From contig JAQIWT010000845.1 of NCBI GenBank assembly GCA_034696485.1, positions 1-14,549 on the forward strand: a DNA stretch of 14,549 nucleotides. Direction: 5' to 3'. The notes under the pieces were generated by a model. It made no database searches and was not told the DNA's origin. It saw only the letters and a program-made list of their open reading frames with translations. Shown here one piece after another: positions 1-8,376 of this stretch (position 1 is its first letter; each line of letters opens with the position of its first letter). The DNA comes from Isohypsibius dastychi (lineage: Eukaryota; Tardigrada; Eutardigrada; Parachela; Isohypsibiidae). The position numbers and the translations under genes are program-made.

Positions 1-640
1 AGTCCAGCGAAATAAAGAATTTTCAAGTGGATGACGATTCACGAAGCAAACACTATGCGTTTGGGAACCCAACAGTCATTTTCATAGAAAATTATTCTTC
101 TGCAAGTTCAGTTTTCAAGAATTGTTCGAATTTTCCCTATTTCTATGACGTAGTTTTTCGTTGGGAAGGGAAGAGTTGAGGTCAGCTTGCGCCGGCGCTT
201 TCTACAACGGTTACCATGGTGTCCAGTACATTCAATGAGTGAGGGGTGTGTAGATGAGTCTGTAGCTCGGCATCATTAACCATTCGATGGGATGACATTC
301 AATTGCGCTGTTTGTCAGTGAGAATAACAACGTTCAATGCGAATCAGATTCCAGGGTGCAGCACTTCCAATCCTTCAAATTAAAGAAAAAATGCGAAACC
401 GAATGTTTTTAACTTATGGTTTTCTTGCAAAATACACCAACGACCGGCGTGATTTCTAGCGTCTTTGCTCTAAATTTAGATGCGCAATTAGATGATTTAC
501 GTTGGAAAATCGTCTGACAACGACACCTGCCTAACTGAAATTTAGGACGCGATGTGTCCGTTGATGTCCTCGAACGGACGGTACACCATTAATTACATCA
601 TTCCTGAAAACAATGTGCGACGCTCAGCCGAGATCTCAAG
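1..640. other. Intergenic DNA upstream of the CBM14 gene
   Basis: I see no coding exon here on either strand. Open frames are short and lack recognisable domains. An AATAAA on the + strand at 11-16 could be the poly(A) signal of a gene lying to the left, but with no attached coding sequence this is weak. I also searched the minus strand for transmembrane or kinase exons that could extend the Trk-like gene past its apparent stop at 1431, and found none. Confidence 0.6.
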
Positions 641-690
641 TATAAAAGAACGAACCACTCTCACTTCTTCCATCAGTTTCTCAGTTCTTC
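641..690 (+). promoter_or_regulatory. TATA box and initiator of the CBM14 gene
   Basis: TATAAAAG lies at 641-648. TCAGTT, the arthropod-type initiator consensus, occurs at 673-678 and again at 681-686. The first is about 34 bp from the TATA start, close to the usual spacing. A short leader of roughly 60 nt then reaches the start codon at 737, which sits in a good context (CCACC before ATG). A focused TATA promoter suits a strongly or stage-specifically expressed cuticle or gut gene, which is inference. Confidence 0.75.
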
Positions 691-736
691 TTTCCACTTT
701 CATATCTTCTCACAAAGCTCACTCCGTTTCTCCACC

Positions 737-1420
737 ATGAAATTCTTTATCGTTCTTGCCATTGCCGTCACTGTCTGCAGTGCTCGCTTGGTAACCTCTT
801 TGTCACCAATTCTGTCTAGTCGCATGTTAACAAGTTGCTTCGCAGATTCAAAAACGAGGAGCCAATGGAGATCAAAAGCCAAAAGTGTGGGATGCATTAA
901 AAGCCCTTCGAGGAGGAAAAGATTTGTCCATTGAAGATATTCAGGGCATCTTGGCCAACGCCGTCTCTGGAAAAGATTACCCCGCCAACGCTGAAGTTCC
1001 AGCTGGTGAAGTCAACTGTGGATCATATAAACAACCTGGATTCTATGCTGATGATAGCGATAAAAGCCGATGCCAAGTCTTCCATCGTTGTGATGAAAAT
1101 GGAGTTGCCACAAGCTATCTTTGCCCAAATCAAACTGTAAGAAACTCTTCTCGCAGCCTTTCAGTTTTCCATCAGAAAGACTGATTCTGTAGCTCTTCAA
1201 CCAAATCACCTTGATCTGCGATTGGTTCTACAACATTGACTGCAGTCAATCAAAGACCTTCCAAGATTATTCCAACAGCCGACTTTACCAAGAGGGACTC
1301 TTGCTTTTGGACGACCAAATGGAGATTGCTGAAGCTACTGGAGCTGCCAAGGTCGAACCTGCTGCTGCCTCAAAAGCGAAAGGAAAAGGCAAAGGAAAAG
1401 GAAAGGGAAAGAAACAGTAA
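737..1420 (+). CDS. Secreted CBM14 (peritrophin-A type) chitin-binding protein with Lys/Gly tail
   Basis: Three exons, 737-790, 846-1136 and 1193-1420, are joined by two phase-0 GT-AG introns of 55 and 56 bp, giving 190 residues. Residues 1-16 are a signal peptide (hydrophobic FFIVLAIAVTV). A dibasic KR follows at 21-22. One type-2 chitin-binding domain spans about 75-132, with the six expected cysteines at 76, 94, 100, 111, 124 and 132 and the typical aromatic CDWFYNIDC end. The second intron falls inside the domain, between the fourth and fifth cysteines. The last ~30 residues are Ala-rich and end in alternating Lys-Gly (KGKGKGKGKGKK). This family binds chitin through the disulfide-bonded fold in cuticle or peritrophic matrix. 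The basic tail could bind acidic partners or aid cross-linking, which is inference. Start choice rests on the signal peptide, Kozak context and upstream TATA box. The gene converges on the Trk-like gene. Confidence 0.94.
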
Positions 1421-1430
1421 ATCTAGCCGA

Positions 1431-4400
1431 TCACTTCTGCTTGTTCTGAGCTTGCGATAGCCAACTGCCAACCTCATGCTTGCCTCCAGCACTGTTTGAT
1501 TTATTTTGGAAATGCAGCTTGACTGAAATCGAAATCATAAAAACTACTTTTGACCTATCCAACTTAGAACTCATTGCTCTAGTTCGGGTATTCTTCACTG
1601 AACTTTGACACTTACTGATGGTGACACTTTTGTTCATCGCTCCATATAAGTTCTCCGCTACAAGGGTGTATACTCCCCAGTAAGCAGGCAGGTTTTCGTC
1701 CTCAATTATCAAATGACCGCTGACTGTGGCCAAGTCATCAGTTGACATCACCCTCGATCTTGCTCGGGAATTCGATGGTAAGAGCTTCCCATTGTGATAC
1801 CATTGCAGCAGTGGTAGTGGCTGTCCTGTTACGTTGAACTCGACAGAGGTTGCGTACAGCTTCACGGGTGAACCCATGCTGATACGTGGGGGACCTGTTC
1901 AATAAAACAGTTTTTCATAAAGGGTCTGAACTTGAAGTTAGCTTGGTCTAGTTACCATCTATAATTAATCTGGCGTTTTGCGTTTCTTCTGCGACAATGT
2001 TCTCCGCAACACACGGAATCCAGCCGTTGTCAAGGTGGCTCAAGTTGAAGAGGTGCAGATCGGTGGCATTTAGCAGAAATGGTGAGTGGATGTTCGTGGT
2101 AATCCATTTGACACTAGGTGGGGGACTGCCGGTAGCGGAGCAGCTGAGCGTTAGATTATCACTTTCATTCAGCTGCACCAGTCGTGGCATTATGCTAATG
2201 ATAGGCTTCTCTGAAAAAAAATCTCAGCTGTTCGAAACGAATTATGCTCAAATGTTTCCGGAATATCCTCTTACCGCATCCCTGGATCTCAGCTTGGGTA
2301 ATCGGTATAGAAGTTCCAGTGGCCGGATGAATGCACTGTAGGGTTCGTCGAGAGACGTCACTGAGAAACGGGCTGGACGATTCCACTAAAAGCTGCAGCC
2401 ATTTGTTGGAACAAGTACAGAGAATTGGATTGTTGGTAATGATCCTAATCGAAAGAAATCACAAGTCCCAGATGAAGTGTCTTCAGGGATGAAGATCATG
2501 AGAAAAAGGCGACTTACAGGTCCAAGGTCAGGAATCCGGCAATGATTTCCCGAGGCAATGTCGCGATCAGGTTCGATGGAAGATGTCTGCAATGAGACCA
2601 TACAGTATTTACATGTAGGAGAGTGGGACTAGTGTTCAATCATGTACTTTCCTGACGAACAGCTTATCGTCATAGCTGACATTATTTTTCTGACATGAAT
2701 TCTTTTTTCATGGTTTGGTTTCTGAGTTTAAGTAGTTAACCCTGAACAAACAACCGGCTAGCACGAGGAGTTATTTTCTATGTTTATCAGGTACAAAGCA
2801 AATAGCGATGCACTCAAATGATTACTTTGGACCAAGTCTAGAAATACTGTCTGGTTTTTGAATAAGAAGATAATTACATTTTCGGGTATCTCAATCTCAA
2901 GGATAAGAAGATAATTACATTTTCGGGTATCTCAATCTCAAGGTTAAGGATACAGTGGTTGCTCTGATAAACAGGTCAAAACGTGTGAACAGATCTGTCC
3001 TTAACATCAAAGTTCAAGAGGGAGTTTTGCTAAACAGTGAAAACCACGGAGGCATAAAAATCAGCTTCATGCTTTTAACGCACATGTACTGTATAAGTTT
3101 CAAGCTTGAGAATGAGGTTCACCATCAAGATGATTTTTTCTTCCTCCCTCCCTACCCTGGTAGCTAGAGCTCCGAACTCTGTATATGCAACTTTGACTGA
3201 GACTTTGTTATTGGCGATTGTGCACTTAAATTGGCCACAATTGAGGATGTCATGGCTTGGAATCTGTGAGTGAAAGGAGCCCCACAGTCAAATTGTAACT
3301 TATTCTAACCAGCGCCAGGCATCTCTTATGCCTTTCCGGCCCAAGAAACGTCTGACTGAGTTGAAAGTGAATTAAATGGTGTGCGAAGGATTTGACGCGC
3401 TGAAATTGAGTTAAATGCCCCATGAATGGCCTTTCCTTGACAAGCTAATCCTTTCACTAAAAGCTATCCCTTTCCGGCCTCCCTCCCAGGGATCTACGTT
3501 TTGTGTGTAGACAAAGTAACAGAATCATTCGCGGGGGCTCCACAAGGCTTACATCTGCTTCAGCTGACGATTTTGTGTGAAAGTATTCCCGGCGACGGAT
3601 GATAGACCACAGTGCTCAATGGTCCTGAAAAGAAATCGTTCAGTGAGGTCACCGTGAATAATTCAATGTTCCAAGAGAACTCACAGTTTCTGCAAGTTGA
3701 TATAGCCGGCAAAAGAAGACGAGTTGAGAGTAGTAAGGGATGGTTGATGATCGATGTAACTGCAATGATAAGAGGATTGTTAAGGAACAGAGACCAGACT
3801 ACAAAGTGTCATAACACTCGATGATGATAATACAGAAAAGGACGGAGTAGATCTAATTGATGGGTTGGAAGCGGAATAATGGAGCGAATGTAGCAATCAG
3901 AAGAGATTGTTTATACTTCTGTTCAGGCACCCTTGGGAATATGAGTATGGTAATGAGCTCATTGGCTTGAACTGGCAGGGAACGAAGGGGCTTGTTGAAT
4001 TGCGCGATTGTTAAACTGACCGGCTTGATACCAAAAACCAAAGAGAGCGCGGATTTACAATCATATTCATGGAGGAACAAGCGTTCAGAAATTCGAGCGG
4101 AATCCCTGGCTGAGATCGGCCTTTGTTCTTCACACAGAAATTTAAGGGGGGGGGGTGACTTATGCATATCAGGTAAACGCTGAGAAGTGTGAGGTATTCT
4201 TTGATATACAATTCTTTAACGAACCACCCCTAAGCAAAATCCTCTGAGGTCTGCCTTGGTTGGAATAGAAAAACCACTCTCAGTCTTCAATTTCTAACAA
4301 AAGCTCACTTTGGATTTTCGACCGCTGGATACCACACACGCCAACTCAGTGAATCCGATTCATGGCTATTTTATGAAAGCTGTGTCTAACAAGGTCACTC

Positions 4401-5492
4401 AAAAGAAATATTTATCTTAACTTCTAACATGTAACAACTTTCCCCAAAGAAAGGTCACCGTATTTGAGTTTCAGTTCATAGCTCGAAGTTCCGTTTACTT
4501 TGTGTAAAAGCATTGATTTTTGTCACGAAATTTATTTTGGGAAACTCAGATGCGTTTCTGATGCAGTGGGAAAAGAAGGAAAAGTGGCAGAAAGAACGAG
4601 TTGACTACATGGTTTTCTGCGTAGGTGTGTCCCTTACTTCATTTGAAACAAATCGCACCCGTTTTGAGTCTATGACGTCTTGACTTTCCGGGGTGAAAGG
4701 ACTGAGACGGTGACGCCAAACATCAACATGCGTACAGCCGAGCAGTTAAGTCACGAAAATGTCACTAAACAAATGTTGGCAACACTAATCTTCGCTCAAA
4801 ATTCTATGATCCTTTTCACGCGTGAAACGCTGATGATGATATATTTACATAATCGCCTCCTCTTCGGCTTGTTTTTCGAGGTGATCGAAGAAGTCTTTTG
4901 AACGCTCACATTCTTCTTTGAAAATAATCTTACGTCAGATGTGAAATAACATCATACTGTTAGCATATTTTACGTTCTGACATCTCAGACATGAAAAGAA
5001 TTTCTTCATCGTTTTCCAGAGTTCGCTAAATTCTGTATACATTTTCCTGGTAACAATGAGATTTTCTGGTAAACACTTTGAAAATGAATTAGGTTTTTCT
5101 GGTCAAGGTCAAACAGTCATACGTACCTAGCGAAATTCTATTACAAAATGGTTCAGGATATCGAATTCATAATGAAGCCTTAGTCATTTAACAAGCCCGC
5201 AATTACGCCGAATTAGCTTTCGCGAAATTACTCTTCTGGAATTCGGATGATTAAATCCGGTGAAAATCCTAATTAGGGCCTCGAAACGTGATCATTTAAC
5301 AGTGTCAGCTTACATTTCGGTGATGTTAAGCATGAGTTCCGTCGGCAATAACGGTACAGTGGAGATTGTGTTACTCCGACGACAGCTCAGCTTGTCGAGT
5401 GAACAAACACAGTTCTCAACACAAGAAATATCCCGACAATAAGTCAAATGAACAATCCAAATAAAAACAACAAATAAACAAGTGTGCGACAT
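1431..5492 (-). CDS. Secreted Trk-like LRR plus two-Ig protein, no kinase
   Basis: Seven exons on the minus strand: 5492-5314, 3624-3553, 2586-2518, 2444-2275, 2210-1956, 1894-1616 and 1522-1431, giving 371 residues. Intron phases are 2,2,2 through the leucine-rich repeats and 1,1,1 around the Ig domains. Residues 1-19 are a signal peptide. An LRRNT cap follows, with cysteines 24, 28, 30 and 37 in the C-x3-C-x-C-x6-C pattern. Short LRRs cover about 50-112, including a 72-nt and a 69-nt LRR exon. An LRRCT cap has NNPILCTC at 111-118 with later cysteines 144 and 163. Ig1 (165-249) has C187, W199 and C230. Ig2 (about 250-341) resembles the Trk ligand-binding Ig (GQPLPLLQWYHNG; GVYTLVAENLYG) but lacks cysteines. 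A 29-residue polar tail follows, with no membrane helix or kinase. In Trk receptors this ectodomain binds neurotrophins. Here it may be a secreted ligand trap, unless further exons lie past the CBM14 gene. LINGO/Kekkon-type proteins are a less likely alternative. Intron 1 is about 1.7 kb. Confidence 0.86.
1523..1615 (-). other. Last intron of the Trk-like gene, 93 bp and stop-free
   Basis: The donor is a perfect GTAAGT and the acceptor is TTTCAG. The intron length is a multiple of three and it holds no in-frame stop, so both the spliced and the retained forms reach the same stop at 1431-1433. Retention would add 31 residues before the polar tail and no membrane helix. Whether retention happens cannot be judged from sequence. 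Confidence 0.7.
1901..1906 (+). terminator. Possible poly(A) signal for the CBM14 gene
   Basis: This is the first canonical AATAAA on the + strand after the CBM14 stop. It lies 480 nt away, inside the intron between the two Ig exons of the opposing gene. If used, the CBM14 3' UTR would be antisense to two Trk-like exons. A closer variant signal is equally possible. Confidence 0.25.
2862..2943. repeat. Perfect tandem duplication of a 41-bp unit
   Basis: The unit at 2862-2902 is repeated without a mismatch at 2903-2943. It lies inside the intron between the second and third exons of the Trk-like gene. The unit carries no recognised motif. Perfect identity points to a recent duplication, or to a polymorphic minisatellite with two copies in this haplotype. 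Confidence 0.95.
3156..3263 (-). pseudogene. Ig-like C-terminal half exon, isolated in an intron
   Basis: A 108-nt minus-strand stretch, bounded by a CTCACAG acceptor and a GTAGGG donor, reads in one frame as 36 residues resembling the last strands of an Ig domain (GQFKCTIANNKVSVKV). It sits between two LRR exons of the Trk-like gene. It cannot be spliced in there, because inserting it in phase 2 brings a stop codon near its end. No matching N-terminal Ig half was found upstream. It is either a leftover from an exon duplication or a chance frame. Confidence 0.22.
3625..5313 (-). other. Long first intron of the Trk-like gene (1689 bp)
   Basis: The donor is GTAAGC after the LRRNT exon and the acceptor is TTTTCAG before the 72-nt LRR exon, both phase 2. 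The joined reading (NITE-M-TIEHCGLSSV) continues the LRR pattern, so I do not expect a missing exon. Inside I see no nested gene that I can support. There is a G10 homopolymer at 4146-4155. A first intron more than twenty times longer than the last ones is a plausible place for enhancers, which is inference. Confidence 0.7.
4146..4155 (+). repeat. G10 homopolymer
   Basis: Ten consecutive G residues lie in the long Trk-like intron. The run is a likely spot for length error or polymorphism. No function is claimed. Confidence 0.9.
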
Positions 5493-6283
5493 GACCCCGG
5501 GATCGGCGGGATAAATTATGCAAGTATCAACAAGATCGCATTCCTCTTCCCCTTGCTCGCATCAATAAATGAAGCTATAAAGCGCTGCTTGAGCGCATTT
5601 AATCCCGCCGTCTCAGATGCCGTTTAGTAGAAAGGGAGGGACCTGACGATCCCTCTTGACTTGTCCAGCATTCGCAGTGGAAATTGCAACGCGATGGGAT
5701 CACTTCCGATTGTCGTTAGAACTCGCACTCATATGGGCCTTGCTTACACACGATTGAGATGGATTTGAGGTCAGGTGCAGCTGAGCTGAGTTATAGCAGT
5801 GCGTCTGCGCTGGAAATAATTTTTAGCATGAGAAATAATATTTTGGCTTCAGGGCAGGAATAGAAAACAACGGCTTTCGTGCTTAAGACGATAGAAATGG
5901 ACCGGATACTCTTCCGTGATTGAGATATGAGAGTCAAACACCTGGTTTCTGCAGACTCAAAATTTGTGGATCAACAACAGAATCAAACTTTTTCATGCTC
6001 CCATTTCATGTGAATCCTAAAATTAGCATATTTTCTGGGATCTTTTTAGTGTCAGAAAAGCAGATACGCTGATTTTGGGAATGCAGTGATTTAACAACAT
6101 GATTTGTAATGTAGGAAAAAAAATAAAGCATGGAACCCCTGCGAATTTAGCTCAATGATTTAAATTTTTTCGCTAAATGTCGTATGTTGCCATTGACTGT
6201 CTGATGCTGTTATTAACGACGAATTACTAAATTACAATACATCAATATATAGGTTTAATAAGAATTGAAAAATCTTAATATCA

Positions 6284-6320
6284 TCATAACTACGGTATTA
6301 ATATATTAGTGTAGTTATGA
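6284..6320. repeat. 10-bp inverted repeat in AT-rich DNA
   Basis: TCATAACTAC at 6284-6293 is answered by its exact reverse complement GTAGTTATGA at 6311-6320, around a 17-base AT-rich loop. I saw no target-site duplication or longer terminal repeat that would make it a MITE. Confidence 0.7.
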
Positions 6321-6915
6321 CTACTAGTACTGCAGATCCCACCAGAATGTTAAGAGTTATGGACCTCTCAGCATTCCACGAAACCGATTTGCAGTTATGA
6401 GAATTTAAGTAGGGCAGTACAGCGGTGGACCACCCTGGTTCGGGTCCACTTCGGTTGGAAAAATTCGCAAATGGAAAAATATCCCAACAGGTTGTAATTG
6501 GTAAGAACTGATCTGCCGGCCCAATTTTGAAAAAATGGCGACCGGTGCTCGTTTTTGAACTCTTTCGCAGGGACTATTTTTTAATCTTTTTTCCCTGCAA
6601 TTTTGATCCATACGAATTTCCCAGATCTCGGGGACATGGTCCTCATGGGATTGGCTGGTTTAAAGTTTCAAGACATCCAACGATACCTCACTGGGATAAT
6701 CACTTTCCACTTCGCTTGACAAAAACACCAACCGAAAGTTTATTTTAACCTAGTGATTTGACATCACAGCAAACAGTTCTTCATGAGTTTTACCTCGAGC
6801 TTTCAAACAAATTTTCTCAACGGTCCGCAATGCAATGAATAAATTTAGTTGCTATAAATGAACCCTTTATTCGTACTTGTTTTTTGGGATAAGGATGAGC
6901 TTTTGTCGTCTCCCC

Positions 6916-6948
6916 TCAAAACTGCATAATTTTCAAAACTGCATAATT
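6916..6948. repeat. Tandem repeat of a 17-bp unit, about two copies
   Basis: TCAAAACTGCATAATTT at 6916-6932 is followed directly by a second copy at 6933-6948 that matches over its first 16 bases. No function is apparent. Confidence 0.85.
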
Positions 6949-8376
6949 AAAATGCTTCCCGAAGCTGAAATCCGTGGTCTAGAAATTTATGATGACGCCG
7001 GTTTTTGTAGTTCGGATCGGGGAAATTATCACTCAGTCTTTCACACACCTTGATTTTTTTTAAATGTGTATATTACCTAGGTACGCTTAATTTGTACTAT
7101 TTTGTTCACCGTAATATAAAATCGTAAAAAGGCAGAAACCAGCTCAACATATCGTCGTCGATTTGTTACGTACGTACATGCGATAATATTTTGGTTTCCA
7201 AAGCTGTGTTTCAAAACCAGTATTTTCGAGAACAGTTTGCTACAACCGTTTTACACCGTTCTTGAGGAAAAACTCTAGTGGACCATAAGGTCATATCACA
7301 TAGCACACCTACGGACACGTTCATTTCCGAACAAACGGCAGCTGAGATTTGAATCCGTAACAAAACGGCTGCAGTTGTACTGATCCTTTGTTCGTAAGGC
7401 ACGTGAATGGAATCAGCTGGTCGATTATCTTTCATACGCTAAAAAAATAATAGGTCCACAAATTTAAATGTATTCTGCACATACGAGTGTCGTTGAATTT
7501 TCAGTTCAAACCTGCCTCGACAACGCGAACGGATGAGATGTGCATTATTTTCAGCATTGTTCCATTTCCGGTGAATACACGCGGAATTTAATTTCACCGG
7601 AAGACCAAACATGAAGGGACAAGAATGATGTATACCTGGATTCATACGACGACAATTGCGAATTCGAGACTCAACTCTGCTACCGTACTCCACTACGCTT
7701 ACCGCAAGAGCGCCATCTGGAAAAGCTTCTCGTTGCTCAGACCCCAAGAGGAAGTGGTTTGTCAGTAAATTCAGTACAGAAACGGTGAAAGTTATCTGGG
7801 AGTTACAACGACGGGTCTCTTTGTTTGAACAGCCTGCGACATTTATAATGATCCACGTTTACTAATATCAAAATAATTTGGAAGAAACACCTGTTTCTGA
7901 TGGTATCCTGGATGTCGTTATACGCTATTATATACTCTGTAATAAAAATATGTGAATTATCAATGCTAGTATCTACTGTAATTGGTTCAGTTTGAACAAA
8001 TCCTATTTGCCAACATTGTGTAATGCGCTGTCTGGACAAGGTGAAACTCTTCTCTTTTACTTAATTTTCCATAAATTGAAACATAATCATCAACCCGGAA
8101 TTAAGTTCAATCTTTTACCGATCACATAATTTGACGCAATCAGGGCTTGGGCTCAATTTCTTCCCATATCGATTCGTGGAGAAGGTAAACACCTCTTTTG
8201 CGTGAGCGATACGCTTAGCCGACCAATCCACAGGAAAGAAAATTCCGCATTAGTAACACTGTTGCGCATGTTTTGGCTCGCGTATCGGTAATTAAATCAT
8301 GTTGATCATTTTGTTGCTCTTCTCAAAACGAGCGATGTTGCAGACCATCGGGGCTCACATGCGCAGTCGCTAGACC

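Larger units (their letters stand above)
5493..8376. other. 2.9-kb divergent intergenic region with no supported gene
   Basis: This stretch separates the start of the Trk-like gene (minus) from the start of the first ANF-receptor gene (plus), so it should hold both promoters. The longest open frames (minus 7747-7439 and 7435-7211, plus 6527-6748) show no recognisable domain, and I could not link them by matching splice phases to anything known. AT-rich DNA is concentrated around 6100-6310. I found no tRNA-like structure or transposon ends. A diverged multi-exon gene with very short exons could still be hidden here. Confidence 0.55.

Noticed and set aside
552-740. Plus-strand open frame crossing the TATA box and the CBM14 leader
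   Set aside because: It runs through the promoter and overlaps the true start at 737 in another frame, with no domain.
3612-3880. Plus-strand frame with a TGF-beta propeptide-like stretch (GWLMIDVTAMIRGLLRN), continued in another frame after an apparent one-base shift
   Set aside because: It overlaps a well-supported minus-strand LRR exon (3553-3624) and its intron. It has no signal peptide, furin site or cysteine-knot domain nearby. The resemblance is limited to one short motif.
4680-4901. Plus-strand 73-codon open frame
   Set aside because: No recognisable domain, no signal peptide, and it lies inside the long intron of the minus-strand gene.
4949-5030. Minus-strand candidate exon with splice-like borders in the long Trk-like intron
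   Set aside because: The translation has no LRR spacing and the phases do not match. The LRR reading is continuous without it.
7211-7747. Two successive minus-strand open frames (74 and 102 codons)
   Set aside because: Neither resembles a known family, and no splice pair joins them in a coherent frame. They may be chance frames or 5' UTR of the Trk-like gene.
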